Shown here: in pieces, positions 27,906 through 38,395 of the stretch | Numbering within the stretch: position 1 is the first letter of the stretch | How the letters are laid out: each line of letters opens with the position of its first letter | DNA from: Myxococcota bacterium | GTDB lineage: Bacteria; Myxococcota; B64-G9 | Direction of reading: 5' to 3' | Assembly (NCBI GenBank): GCA_022710975.1 | Contig: JAKLGA010000003.1 | Span: forward strand, 62,001-126,000 | Length of the DNA: 64,000 bases | Translations under genes and position numbers: made by a program | Notes under the pieces: generated by a model | The model's input: only the letters and a program-made list of their open reading frames with translations | Databases searched by the model: none | What the model was told of the DNA's origin: nothing

Positions 27906-29663
27906 TTGAGGAAAACCATCCCCGTCCCCGCGGCCGTCCTGTTGCTGTCCTCGCTGCTCTTCGCCTGGCTGCCCGGCTGCTCCGGCGGCGGCGGGCCGGA
28001 CGACGCGGGCCAGGACGGCGAGGAGGCGGACGCGGCGGATGGGGTCGACGGCGCCGACGGCAGCGACGGCGCCCCCTACGACTTCTCCCAGGTGGCGGCC
28101 ACCTGGGTCCCCTGCCCGTTCTACGAGGGCACCGCCGCGCTGGACGCCGAGTGCGCGACCGTCTCCCTGCCGCGCCACTGGGACAGCCCTGGGGACGGCG
28201 CGCGCTTCCAGGTCTACGCGAAGCGCCGGCTCGGGATCGGGGCCACGGCCCAGCTCTGGTTCCTGCACGGGGGCCCTGGCGGCTCCGGGGTGATCGGCCT
28301 GCCCGGGCTCATGGCGGACCTCCAGGACGGCATGCCCCGGCTGGACGTGTACACGCTCGACGCCCGCGGCACGGGTTACTCCGAGTTCCTGCGCTGCCCC
28401 GACCAGGAGGACCCTGCCGGCCCGGGCGGGGAGAGCATCACCGACGCCGAGCTGGACGCTTGCATGCAGTACCTCGACGCCACCCACGGCGAGGATCTGG
28501 CGCTGTTCGGCACCACGGCCGCGGCCATCGATCTCGCGGCGCTCATCCACGCCACGCGCGAGCAGGGCAAGCGGGTGTTCATCTGGGGCGGCTCCGGGGG
28601 CACCTTCTGGGCCCAGCGCTTCCTGCAGCTCTTCCCGGCCGGCGCGGACGGGGTGATCCTCGAGGGCATCGCCCCGGCGGACGAGAGCCTGGTGTTCCAG
28701 GACGAGTACGTCGAGAAGAACGGCCGCGAGGTGCTCGCCCACTGCCGCGCGGACGCAGCCTGCTCGGCCCGCCTGCCGGATCCCGAGGGCACCCTGCAGG
28801 CGCTCTACACGAAGCTCGAGAACGGCCACTGCGCGGCGCTGCAGGTAGGGCCGGAGACCGTCAAGTACTTCCTGTGGCAGCTGCTCTACTACCAGCCGCA
28901 CCTCGCCACGGTTCCGGCCTTCATCTACCGGCTGGATCGCTGCTCGGCCGTGGACCAGCAGGCCATCGTCCACTTCTACAACGCGCTCTTCCAGCCCTCG
29001 CCCGCGCAGGAGATGAGCATGCTGGTGTTCTACAACGAGGTGTTCTCCGAGCTGTGGGAGCACTTCAGCTTCGCCGACAACGCCGCGCTGGTGGCCTACC
29101 TGGACGGGGTGCACGCGGGCACCTACATCAGCCCGGACGCCGGCCACGGGCGCAACGCGCTCTTCCTGCGCTGGCCCCGCTACCACGACGCGCTCGACGA
29201 CACCTGGGCGGTGACGGACGTGCCCCTGCTCATGCTGCAGGGGGAGATCGACCCGGCCACGCCCTACGACTACGCCCTGGAGATGGTCGAACACTTCGCC
29301 GGGCCCCACCAGACCTTCGTGAGCTTCCCCCACGCGGCCCACAACGCGGTGAGCGGCAGCCCGCTCTCGATCGACCCCGCCTCGCCGACCTGCGGCAAGC
29401 TGCTGTGGCTGGACTTCATGCGGGACCCCGCGGCGGATCTCGACCTGGGCTGCGTGGCCGACGTCCTGCCCATCGACTTCGAGGGCCGGACCTACGGCGC
29501 CTACTTCTTCGGCACCACCGACTACTGGAGCGAGACCTCGGCCAAGGGTGCGCGCGCGACCCTGCCCCCGGCGCTCCGGCCCGCGGCCGCGGCGCTGGCC
29601 GCCCGGCTCCGCCAGGCCCTGCCCGAGCTCGCCCGCCGGGTGGACTCCGGGCGGGGCGATTAA
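27906..29663 (+). CDS. Alpha/beta-hydrolase lipoprotein (TAP/S33 peptidase-like)
   Basis: This 585-aa protein starts at TTG 27906 behind GAGAGGAG. The signal ends PGC (Cys25, lipobox), then comes an acidic DAGQDG linker. The hydrolase has the oxyanion motif HGGPGGSG, nucleophile Ser230 in WGGSGGT, acid Asp449 in QGEIDPATP and His479 in AAHNAV. Together with a cap domain and paired cysteines this resembles secreted tripeptidyl/proline aminopeptidases of the S33 family. It probably cleaves peptides or esters at the cell surface. Its TAA stop overlaps the convergent protease gene's stop by 4 bp. Confidence 0.87.
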   Translation: MRKTIPVPAAVLLLSSLLFAWLPGCSGGGGPDDAGQDGEEADAADGVDGADGSDGAPYDFSQVAATWVPCPFYEGTAALDAECATVSLPRHWDSPGDGARFQVYAKRRLGIGATAQLWFLHGGPGGSGVIGLPGLMADLQDGMPRLDVYTLDARGTGYSEFLRCPDQEDPAGPGGESITDAELDACMQYLDATHGEDLALFGTTAAAIDLAALIHATREQGKRVFIWGGSGGTFWAQRFLQLFPAGADGVILEGIAPADESLVFQDEYVEKNGREVLAHCRADAACSARLPDPEGTLQALYTKLENGHCAALQVGPETVKYFLWQLLYYQPHLATVPAFIYRLDRCSAVDQQAIVHFYNALFQPSPAQEMSMLVFYNEVFSELWEHFSFADNAALVAYLDGVHAGTYISPDAGHGRNALFLRWPRYHDALDDTWAVTDVPLLMLQGEIDPATPYDYALEMVEHFAGPHQTFVSFPHAAHNAVSGSPLSIDPASPTCGKLLWLDFMRDPAADLDLGCVADVLPIDFEGRTYGAYFFGTTDYWSETSAKGARATLPPALRPAAAALAARLRQALPELARRVDSGRGD

Positions 29664-31270
29664 CGGTAGGCGGGACCCGGGGGCAGGCCACCCTGGCCGG
29701 CGCTGTACCCCGGCAACGGGCCACGGCTGCGGTAGCCGGACCACTTCGGGAAATGCACGGGCGTGTCCGCCGGCTCGCCGTCCTCGACCTCCAGCACGGC
29801 CTCCGCGGACGCGGCCTCCCCGGAGCAGTGATCCACGCGCAGCTTCAGGCTGCCCGCGTAGAGGTCCTGGGCGGCATGGCGCTCCACGAGCCAGGCCAGC
29901 CGCAGGTCGTCCCCGGCGCGGGCGAGGGATTGCCTGAGCGCGTCCTCGAGCTTGAACCACTGCTCCACGGTCCCCTCGGCGATGCACAGGGCGCGTCCCG
30001 CTCCTCGGCTCATCACGCGCAGCTCCCGGCGCCGGGGCTCCCCGGACCAGCGCTCCACCACCACCCCCTGCAGGTGGTCCGGCCCGGTTGCCTCGGCGAA
30101 GACCAGCGAGGGCCTGGCGAACCTGGAGCGGAACGCCTCGAGCTCGCGCCGGTCCTCGTCCAGGCAGCGCTCCAGGATGGCGCGCCAGCGCGCCCGCGCA
30201 TCCTCCGCTGGCGGGGCCGTCCGCAGGTGCGGCTCCAGGTACTCGATCGGCAGGGCCAGGCCGATCCCGTCCCCGCCGAGTACTTTCAGCGTGATGATGC
30301 CGACCGCGCGCCCGCGCCGGTCCACCAGGGGTCCGCCGCTGTTGCCCGGGTTCACGTTGCCGTCGACCTGCAGGTAGGCGTTCCCCATGAGGTTGCGGCC
30401 GACGAAGCTGACCTTGCCCTCGTGCACCGTGGCGGTCAGCCCGCGGGGGCTGCCCACGAACACCACCGGTTCTCCCACGGCGAGCGCCGTGGAATCGCCC
30501 AGCTCGAGCGGCGTGGCCCCGGCCCCGGAGACCTCGAGCAGGGCGAGATCCGGCCTGGGTTCCCAGACCACGGTGCGGCCGGCGAGGGTGCGGCCGTCCG
30601 CCAGCTTCACCTGCACCTGCTGATCCAGACCACAGGCCACATGGGCGTTGGTGGCGAGCCGGTCGGGTTCCACGAAGAAGGCTGTGCCCAGGCGTCCTTG
30701 ACAGCTCACCTCGGCCACCGCGCCCCGGATCTGCATGGCGAGCTGGTCCGTGCTGAGCGCCGCGGGTTGGGCCGCGACCGCGGCGGGCGGGGGCTCCGCG
30801 GGCGGCGCGGAATCGGTCGGCGCGGGCACTCCCGGGTCTGGCGGTTCGCCCCCGGTGGCCGGGGCCTCCCCACGCGGCCAGAGCGCGAACCCCAGGGCCA
30901 GCGCCAGGAGGGCAGCCCCGGCGAGGGCAAGCACCAGGGCTCTCGAGCTCCGCTCGGGCGAAGGGCGCACCGCACCGCTGCCATCGTGCCGCGCCAGCAC
31001 CTCCAAGGCCTGGCCGGCGATCCTCCGCCCCAGCCGCCGGGCCAGCACGGAGCCGACCGGTCCAGCCAGCGCCTGCTTCAGCGTGACCAGGGTGTGGCCT
31101 GGCAACGGCAGGGCCGCGAGCTCCTTGGCGGCCAGGTAGCGCGCGCGCTCGTCCCCGCCGAAGCTCTGCAGCAGCAGGTCGACGAGCAGGCTCGAGCCGC
31201 AGCGCGAGCAGAAGGTGTCCGAGTCGCTGCGCTGGCTACAGCGCGGGCAGGTGTCCAGGCTGGAAGGCAT
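29660..31270 (-). CDS. Membrane-anchored trypsin-like serine protease with zinc ribbon
   Basis: This is a 536-aa protein. An N-terminal zinc ribbon (CPRCSQRSDSDTFCSRCG) and a helical region precede one transmembrane helix (about 110-130) and a Pro-rich linker. The S1C-like protease domain has a complete triad: His210 (TNAHVA), Asp241 (RPDLALLE) and Ser311 (NPGNSGGPL). No PDZ domain follows; the last 200 residues are of unknown fold. The topology puts the ribbon in the cytoplasm and the protease in the periplasm. ATG 31270 is preferred over 31291 because GGGGGGAG lies directly upstream. Confidence 0.87.
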   Translation of the reverse strand: MPSSLDTCPRCSQRSDSDTFCSRCGSSLLVDLLLQSFGGDERARYLAAKELAALPLPGHTLVTLKQALAGPVGSVLARRLGRRIAGQALEVLARHDGSGAVRPSPERSSRALVLALAGAALLALALGFALWPRGEAPATGGEPPDPGVPAPTDSAPPAEPPPAAVAAQPAALSTDQLAMQIRGAVAEVSCQGRLGTAFFVEPDRLATNAHVACGLDQQVQVKLADGRTLAGRTVVWEPRPDLALLEVSGAGATPLELGDSTALAVGEPVVFVGSPRGLTATVHEGKVSFVGRNLMGNAYLQVDGNVNPGNSGGPLVDRRGRAVGIITLKVLGGDGIGLALPIEYLEPHLRTAPPAEDARARWRAILERCLDEDRRELEAFRSRFARPSLVFAEATGPDHLQGVVVERWSGEPRRRELRVMSRGAGRALCIAEGTVEQWFKLEDALRQSLARAGDDLRLAWLVERHAAQDLYAGSLKLRVDHCSGEAASAEAVLEVEDGEPADTPVHFPKWSGYRSRGPLPGYSAGQGGLPPGPAYR

Positions 31271-31291
31271 GCTCCCCCCTTCGACCCCCAA

Positions 31292-31297
31292 GATATA
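31292..31297 (-). promoter_or_regulatory. Possible -10 box TATATC for the protease gene
   Basis: On the minus strand TATATC lies 21 bp upstream of the ATG at 31270, followed by GGGGGGAG. It is a good match to a sigma-70 -10 box in an otherwise GC-rich gap; no clear -35 is seen. Confidence 0.4.
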
Positions 31298-31323
31298 CCG
31301 GCAGACACCGCCGAGCGCCAGGG

Positions 31324-31329
31324 TATACT
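31324..31329 (+). promoter_or_regulatory. -10 box TATACT, likely leaderless start
   Basis: TATACT ends six bases before ATG 31336. Transcription would begin at or next to the A of the start codon, and no Shine-Dalgarno sequence fits in between, so the mRNA is probably leaderless. Confidence 0.5.
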
Positions 31330-31335
31330 CCCTCC

Positions 31336-32049
31336 ATGACCGACGAGCGCTGGATCCGCAGGGACGGCAGGCGCGAGCTGCGCCACTCGACCAGCCACTG
31401 CATGGGCGACTCGGAGTTCTCCTTCAGCCTCCACGAGCTGCCCTCGGGCCGCTGCCTGTACGAGATCGGGGGCGACGGGAACCCGGGGGTGCTGCCCGGG
31501 CGCTCGGGCCGGATGTTCTACGTGCAGCAGGGCGGGCTCGAGATCCGCTCCACCGAGACGGGTGAGCTCTTCGTCCCGGGCCTGAAGGGCTGCGGCAGCT
31601 TCGCGCCCGATCCGCAGGATGTCCGCCTGCTGGCCGAGGTGGCCACCGGTGGCTGGCCGCCGGCGTACCGCATGCGGGTGTACGAGGTGGCCACCGGGCG
31701 TGCGCTCCACGAGCACCCCGGAGCCTTCGGGGCCTTCTCCCCGGACGGCCGGCTGCTCACCACCTTGGATCAGGACAAACGCGTCCGGGTGTTCGAGTCA
31801 GAGAGCGGCAGGGAGCAGTGGGCCTCCGCGCCGCAGCACGCGCGGGCGACCTACGCGTTCTTCAGCCGGGACGGGAGCCAGGTGCTGGTGGCCGATGGCT
31901 GGGATCACCCGGCGAAGGAGGACCAGGACGTCCGGGCCATGTTCCGCTTTTTCGACGCCGCGACCGGCGGGCCTGTGGCCACCCCGGCGCTCCCGCCGCC
32001 GCCGGCGCTGCGGGGCATCACCCAGATCTGCCACCGCTGGCCTCCCTGA
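31336..32049 (+). CDS. WD40/propeller-like protein, possibly truncated
   Basis: This is a 237-aa soluble protein with no signal. It shows partial propeller-like strands (LLAEVATGGW, MRVYEVATGRALHE, FGAFSPDGRLLTT, VRVFESESGREQW, YAFFSRDGSQVLVADGW). That is about three to four blades, fewer than a closed propeller needs. The stop codon lies in CCTCCCTGA directly against a REP-like repeat, and the same CCTCCCTGA borders another copy at 42431, so insertion of the repeat may have shortened the gene. Function unknown. Confidence 0.68.
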   Translation: MTDERWIRRDGRRELRHSTSHCMGDSEFSFSLHELPSGRCLYEIGGDGNPGVLPGRSGRMFYVQQGGLEIRSTETGELFVPGLKGCGSFAPDPQDVRLLAEVATGGWPPAYRMRVYEVATGRALHEHPGAFGAFSPDGRLLTTLDQDKRVRVFESESGREQWASAPQHARATYAFFSRDGSQVLVADGWDHPAKEDQDVRAMFRFFDAATGGPVATPALPPPPALRGITQICHRWPP

Positions 32050-32135
32050 AAAAGTGCCAGCCACTTTCGAGCAACTATCGAGCAATTTTTGACGCGCGTA
32101 AAAAGTGCGTCAACTGTTGTGTTTCAACGAGTTGG
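32041..32135 (+). repeat. REP-like dispersed repeat, copy 2
   Basis: It contains CCTCCCTGA, then the hairpin AAAGTG-CCAGC-CACTTT, an AT-richer stretch, TTTTTGACGCGCG, GTGCGTCAAC and a GTTTCAACGAGTTGG tail. It fills the gap between two convergent genes and supplies the stop codon of the left one. Confidence 0.82.
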
Positions 32136-32174
32136 ACGGGCCTTCCCGCAAGACCTCCGTCCCCGCTCGAGTTG

Positions 32175-33826
<1,652 letters not shown>

Positions 33827-33830
<4 letters not shown>

Positions 33831-34510
33831 CCGGCCTGCTCCGGCAGGTGCCCCAGGAAGATGGTGTGGTGCCGGCCGCCCTTCTTCAGCCGGGCCCGGA
33901 CCTGGCGCGCCTCCGCTTGGAAGCCGCAGTGCCGCAGCCGAGCCTCGAACTTGGCGTCGCCCCAGGCCGACCACACCGCCAGCACCCCCCCGGGCTTCAA
34001 CGCGGACCGGGCCAGCTCCACCCCGGCGTTGTCGTACAGCCTGGCGTTGGTGGACTGGGCGCAGGCGCGCGGTCCGTTGTCCACATCGAGCAGCACCGCG
34101 TCGAACTGGCCGGCGCTCCGCCGCAGGCACTCCACCACGTCCCCGACCTCCACGCGCACCCGCCGATCGTCAAGCGGCCGGCCGGCCAGCGGCCCGAGCG
34201 GGCCGCGGTTCCAGTCCACGACCGCCGGCATGAGCTCGGCCACCACGACCGTCGCCTCCGCAGGGAGCTGATCGAGCGCGGCGCGCAGGGTGAACCCCAT
34301 GCCCAACCCGCCCACCAGCACGCACGGATCCTCGCGCCGGGCCGCCCGCGCGCAGGCCAGTCGGGCCATCTCTTCCTCCGATCCATGCATGCGGCTCAAC
34401 ATGAGATCCTTGCCGTCGGCCTGGATGAGGTACTCCTGGCCGCGCCGCATGAGGGTCATGGCGCTGCCGTCGGGCGTGCTCACCTGGGCCAGCAGCTCCC
34501 AGCTCTGCAT
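33827..34510 (-). CDS. Spermidine-synthase-like methyltransferase-fold protein
   Basis: This is a 227-aa protein with a Rossmann core: LVGGLGMGFTLRAAL (glycine loop), VVVAELMPAVVDWN (acidic end of strand 2), and FDAVLLDVDNGP (strand 4), as in spermidine synthases and relatives (spermine/spermidine synthase domain, PF01564-like). The N-terminal tetramerisation strand region is short, so the true substrate is uncertain; many such bacterial proteins are not polyamine enzymes. ATG 34510 has GGAGG six bases upstream. It is coupled to the ABC-F gene by ATGA. Confidence 0.82.
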
Positions 34511-34530
34511 GCGGACCTCCACACACCAGG

Positions 34531-34596
34531 AAAGGTGCCAGCCACCTTATGCCGCGCGTCATGAGCTGCGTCAATTCTTGTCTTTCAAAGAGTTGC
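34531..34596 (+). repeat. REP-like dispersed repeat, copy 3
   Basis: It contains the hairpin AAGGTG-CCAGC-CACCTT, in which both arms differ from copy 2 by a matching G/C change. It continues with GCCGCGCGTCA, CTGCGTCAATTCTTG and TTTCAAAGAGTTGC. It lies in the divergent gap between the methyltransferase-like gene and the phosphoesterase gene. Confidence 0.78.
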
Positions 34597-34638
34597 GAGG
34601 GGCCCGGATCCGGCTTGCCTCGCGCGCGCGCCTGACGC

Positions 34639-34644
34639 TACCCT
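34639..34644 (+). promoter_or_regulatory. Possible -10 box TACCCT, leaderless start
   Basis: TACCCT ends five bases before ATG 34650 and there is no ribosome site. The spacing matches a transcript starting at the initiation codon. Weak on its own. Confidence 0.3.
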
Positions 34645-34649
34645 GGCGC

Positions 34650-36287
34650 ATGCGCTGGATGTCGCGGATGGTCGCCATGGTCCTCCTGTCTGCTGGCTGC
34701 GGAGGTGGGGATGGGCCTCCGGTCCTGCCCCTCACGGCAACGCCCGGTACCACCCTCCAGGCGATCTGGGAGCCGCTCGCGCCGCCCCCCGGGACCCTGG
34801 CGGACATGGACTCGGGCGCGCTCACCCTCCACGACCACGCGGCCTTCGCCGCGGCCGGGCTCGGGGTGCGGCTGGGCCCGGGCCTTCCCTGGCAGGAGCG
34901 CCGCGAGCTGGCGCCCGACTTCGCGCCCGGCGCCCCGGGCGCCCGCCGGAGCCTGGCCTACCTGTGGCAGGCGGCCGATCCCCAGGTGATCGACGAGGAG
35001 TCCCCCATCCGGCTGGAGGCCTTCGACATCCTCTACCGCCCGAACGGCCACCTCTCGCCCCAGGTCTGGGACGCCCACGTTCAGACCGCCCGCCGGCTGA
35101 GCCGGAGGAGCGGCCGGCCCTTCGACTTCGCGCTCCTGGCGGGCGACCTCACCGACGGGGCCCAGCGGAACGAGCTCGCCTGGACCCTCGGCGTCCTGGC
35201 GGGCGGGGACGTCGACCCGGACTCGGGACGCGACGACGATCCCGTGCCCGGAGCCGGCAACGACTTCAACGACCCCTTCCACGCCCCGGGCCTGGGCCGG
35301 CCCTGGTACCCCGCCCTCGGCAACCACGACGCGAACTACAACGGCGGCTTCGACCGCGTCACCGAGGGGCTGCGTGCGGCCGCCGCCGGCGGTGAGATCT
35401 ACGACTTCCCCCTGTTCCCCAACGGGTTCTGCGATGGGGCCGACCCCGACGCGGCGCTTGTCACCGAGGGCCGCACCCCGCCCGATCCGGACCGCATCCC
35501 GCTGCGCCGGGCCGAGGTGCTGGCGGCCCTCCAGGACGCGCCTGGCTCCCCGCCGGGCCACGGGCTCAGCCCGGCCGACGCAGCCGCGGGCCGCGGCTAC
35601 TACAGCGCCCATCCGCTCGGGGACCGTCCGCTCCGGCTCCTGGTGCTCGATACCCTCAACGATCTGCCGGAGCAGATCGGCGAGGGCAGCCAGGGCTGGT
35701 GCGACGAAGCACAGTTCGCCTGGCTGGAGAACGAGCTGGACGCGGCCCGCGCGGCCGGCGAGCTCGTGCTGGTGCTCAGCCACCACCGGCCCGAGGACTT
35801 CGCCGAGCGCAGCCCGGTCTCCGGGGCCACGCTGGCCGAGGCGCTGGCCGCGCGCGCGGAGGTGGTGCTGCACCTGACTGGGCACGGGCACGCGGACGTG
35901 GCCCGCCTGGTCCAGCCAGCCTCCGGGACCGGTGGCCACTGGCAGCTCATGGCGGCCTCGCCGGTCGACTTCCCCCAGCAGAGCCGGATCGTCGAGCTGG
36001 TGGACGAGGGGAACGGCTTCCTGTCGATCTACGTGACCAACCTGGACCACGACGCGCCCGAGGGCAGCCTGGCCCACCGGGCGCGCGAGCTGGCCGCGGC
36101 CAAGCTGTACTTCACCCAGGCGGCCGGCGGTCAGGACGTGGCCGACTTCTGGGCGGCGGAGCTCCAGAACCAGAACCTGCTGCTCCGGCTGCGCTTGCCG
36201 GAGCCGGTCCGGGCGAGCCTGGCCCGCTTCGACTGGCCGGCGCGCGTCGAGTCCGAGGAGACCCTGGCGGCGCTGTCCGGCCCCTGA
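34650..36287 (+). CDS. Calcineurin-like metallophosphoesterase lipoprotein
   Basis: This is a 545-aa exported protein with a short signal and lipobox LSAGC (Cys17). The metallophosphoesterase core carries the metal ligands in order: GDLTDG, GNHDANYNGG, LSHHRPEDF and GHGHADVARL. It is expected to bind two metal ions and hydrolyse a phosphate mono- or diester at the cell surface; the substrate is unknown. The protein is longer than the bare domain because of insertions between motifs GDLTDG and GNHD and a 100-residue C-terminal extension. No Shine-Dalgarno site is seen at ATG 34650. Confidence 0.87.
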   Translation: MRWMSRMVAMVLLSAGCGGGDGPPVLPLTATPGTTLQAIWEPLAPPPGTLADMDSGALTLHDHAAFAAAGLGVRLGPGLPWQERRELAPDFAPGAPGARRSLAYLWQAADPQVIDEESPIRLEAFDILYRPNGHLSPQVWDAHVQTARRLSRRSGRPFDFALLAGDLTDGAQRNELAWTLGVLAGGDVDPDSGRDDDPVPGAGNDFNDPFHAPGLGRPWYPALGNHDANYNGGFDRVTEGLRAAAAGGEIYDFPLFPNGFCDGADPDAALVTEGRTPPDPDRIPLRRAEVLAALQDAPGSPPGHGLSPADAAAGRGYYSAHPLGDRPLRLLVLDTLNDLPEQIGEGSQGWCDEAQFAWLENELDAARAAGELVLVLSHHRPEDFAERSPVSGATLAEALAARAEVVLHLTGHGHADVARLVQPASGTGGHWQLMAASPVDFPQQSRIVELVDEGNGFLSIYVTNLDHDAPEGSLAHRARELAAAKLYFTQAAGGQDVADFWAAELQNQNLLLRLRLPEPVRASLARFDWPARVESEETLAALSGP

Positions 36288-36317
36288 TCCCCTCTTCTGC
36301 GCCGGCCCGCCGTGGAC

Positions 36318-36323
36318 TATCCT
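36318..36323 (+). promoter_or_regulatory. Possible -10 box TATCCT, leaderless start
   Basis: TATCCT ends seven bases before ATG 36331 and no ribosome site intervenes. This fits a leaderless transcript. Confidence 0.3.
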
Positions 36324-36330
36324 CGGGCCC

Positions 36331-38361
36331 ATGGACACCACGACGCGGCCCGGACTCCGCCCCCTCACGCTGACGGTCAGCCTGCTCGGCCTCGCGCTCG
36401 TAGGCGCGGGAGCCTGGCTCGGCCTGCCGGCCTGGCTCTCCCGCGTGAACGAAGCGTCCACGCCCGCCCTGTTCGGCCTCGCGCTGCGCTCGGAGCAGTG
36501 GCTGCTGGCCGCCGGCGCGCTCTGGCTGGGAGCGCTGCTGCTGGCCCTGGGCCGGCGAGGCGGCCTGGGCGCGCTGGTCGCCTGGTCCGGTGCGGTCGCC
36601 TCGCTGGCCAAGCCCTGGCTGCTCCCCTTCCGCGCGCTCGAGGACTTCGAACCACTCGCCGACACGGACCCCAGCCATGCGCTCTTCTGGTGGAGCGCAC
36701 TCGCGTTCCTGCCGCTCGCGCTCGGCTGCGCGCTCGCCTCCCGGGCGGTGCGAGGCCACATCAAGGCCGGCGGGGCGCCCCGGCGTGCGGGCCTGGGCTT
36801 CGCTCTCGCGTTTCCTCTCGTGGCGGTCGCCGGACCGCTCTACGCGTGCACTCTCGCCCAGGAGGATGTCTTCCGTCCGGTCCTGGTGTTCGCCGTCCCG
36901 GCCGCGCTGGCCCTGGCGGTCGCGGCCTGGCGCCGGAGACCCACGGGCTGGGCCATCGCCACGCTCGGACTCCTGGCCGCGGCCCTCTTGCTGCTCAAGC
37001 CGGCGCTGGTCCCGAGCGCCGACGCGTACGGTGACAGCGACTACGCCGAGGGGGGCGCGCACGGGGCCTGGATCATGGCCGGCCTGCTCCTGCTGGGCGC
37101 GCTGATCGTGGGGCTCAGCCGGATCCTCGGCCTGGGCTTCCTGCTCGGCCGGCGCCGCGGCGGCGCGCCCAGGCTGCGGGCCGGCGAACGCATCATCGAG
37201 CTCCAATGGCGCTGCTCGAGCTGCGGGGCGGACAACCTGGGCCGGTACCTCCGCTGCCCATCCTGCGGCAGCCCCAAGGAGGCCGACGAGCGGCACGCCC
37301 TGCCCGCGGACACCCGCCAGGCGGAGAGCGTGACCGATCCGGCCCTGCTGGCCAAGGCCCTGGCGGCGCCGAACTGGCGCTGCGCGTCCTGCGGCAGCGA
37401 CCAGCGCGCGGCCGACGGCCGCTGCCAGAGCTGCGGCGCGCCTGCCGAAGGTGCACCACCCGCGACGGCCGCCAACCGGCCGGCGTTGACCTTCCCGGCC
37501 GTGCTGCCCGGCGCGGCGGTGCTCGGGCTCTGCATGGCGCTGGGTCTGGCGCCCGGCCTCGCGGCCGAGCGGCTGCGGGAGGCGCCGGTGCGCGCCACCG
37601 TGGTCGCGGCCCACTGGAGGGCCATCGCCACGCCCGAGCACCGCGAGTTGGTGGCCCGCGAGGGCTTCGCCTCGGCCCAGACGGCCAGCGCCCTGGAGGT
37701 GAAGAAGGCCGGCCAGCGGCCGCACCACACCGAGACGGTGTGCGCGGAGACGGGCATGGAAACCTACACCGAGGAGGTGCGGGTGGGCACCCGCACCGAG
37801 CACTACACCGAGGAGGAAGAGTGCGGCGAGACCTGCACCGGCGGCTCGGGCCGGAGCTGCCACGAGGAGTGCGAGGACACGGGCACGGGTTTCGCCCGCT
37901 GCCGCGAGGTGTGCAGCGGCCAGGACCAGGTGTGCCGGCCCAGGTACTGCAAGCGCACCCGCACCCGCGAGATCCCGGTGACCCGGAGCGAGGAGCGCAC
38001 CCGCAGCGTGTGCAAGCGCCACGCGCAGATCGAGCGCCAGGCCGACTGGTTCACCTGGAAGGAGTGGACCTGGCAGCCGGAGCAGCCGCTCGTCGCGGAG
38101 GGCGAGGGCGTGCCGATCCGCTGGCCCGAGATGCCCGCGCCGGCTGGAGATCCTGACCGCTGGCGCCTCGCACGACGGGTGGAGCTCCGGGTCGAGCTGC
38201 GCGGCGAGGAGGGCCAGTCGTTCGTGTACCAGCCCGAGGACGCTGCGATCTTCGCCAGGCTCCCGCTGGGCGCCGAGGTCGACATGGCCCCGCCCGGGCG
38301 CGATCCCCTGGGACGCGCGCAGCCGGCCATGGTGCCCGTCCTGCCGCCCGCGCCGCCGTGA
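36331..38361 (+). CDS. Polytopic membrane protein with two RanBP2-type zinc ribbons and Cys-rich domain
   Basis: This is a 676-aa protein. Residues 1-275 hold about seven hydrophobic helices. Next come two zinc ribbons of RanBP2 type, WRCSSCGADN...CPSCGSPK (about 290-313) and WRCASCGSDQ...CQSCGAP (about 349-370). Another membrane helix follows (about 390-412). A Cys- and Glu-rich domain (about 465-560) contains motifs CGETC, CHEEC, CREVC, CRPRYC and CKRTRTREIP, and then a WFTWKEWTWQPE segment. The ribbons suggest binding of RNA, ubiquitin-like or other proteins on the cytoplasmic side; the second Cys-rich part would be outside if the helix count is right. Family unknown. Confidence 0.78.
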   Translation: MDTTTRPGLRPLTLTVSLLGLALVGAGAWLGLPAWLSRVNEASTPALFGLALRSEQWLLAAGALWLGALLLALGRRGGLGALVAWSGAVASLAKPWLLPFRALEDFEPLADTDPSHALFWWSALAFLPLALGCALASRAVRGHIKAGGAPRRAGLGFALAFPLVAVAGPLYACTLAQEDVFRPVLVFAVPAALALAVAAWRRRPTGWAIATLGLLAAALLLLKPALVPSADAYGDSDYAEGGAHGAWIMAGLLLLGALIVGLSRILGLGFLLGRRRGGAPRLRAGERIIELQWRCSSCGADNLGRYLRCPSCGSPKEADERHALPADTRQAESVTDPALLAKALAAPNWRCASCGSDQRAADGRCQSCGAPAEGAPPATAANRPALTFPAVLPGAAVLGLCMALGLAPGLAAERLREAPVRATVVAAHWRAIATPEHRELVAREGFASAQTASALEVKKAGQRPHHTETVCAETGMETYTEEVRVGTRTEHYTEEEECGETCTGGSGRSCHEECEDTGTGFARCREVCSGQDQVCRPRYCKRTRTREIPVTRSEERTRSVCKRHAQIERQADWFTWKEWTWQPEQPLVAEGEGVPIRWPEMPAPAGDPDRWRLARRVELRVELRGEEGQSFVYQPEDAAIFARLPLGAEVDMAPPGRDPLGRAQPAMVPVLPPAPP

Positions 38362-38395
38362 GGTAGATGCCCGTGGATCGAGGGCCGAGGAAGCC

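Noticed and set aside
29660-31270. DegP/HtrA assignment for the trypsin-like protease
   Set aside because: The triad fits S1C proteases but there is no PDZ domain and the N-terminus is a zinc ribbon with a membrane helix, so the HtrA name is not justified.
26354-31339. 1661-codon open frame on the plus strand
   Set aside because: It runs across several genuine genes on both strands and encodes low-complexity Arg/Pro/Gly sequence.
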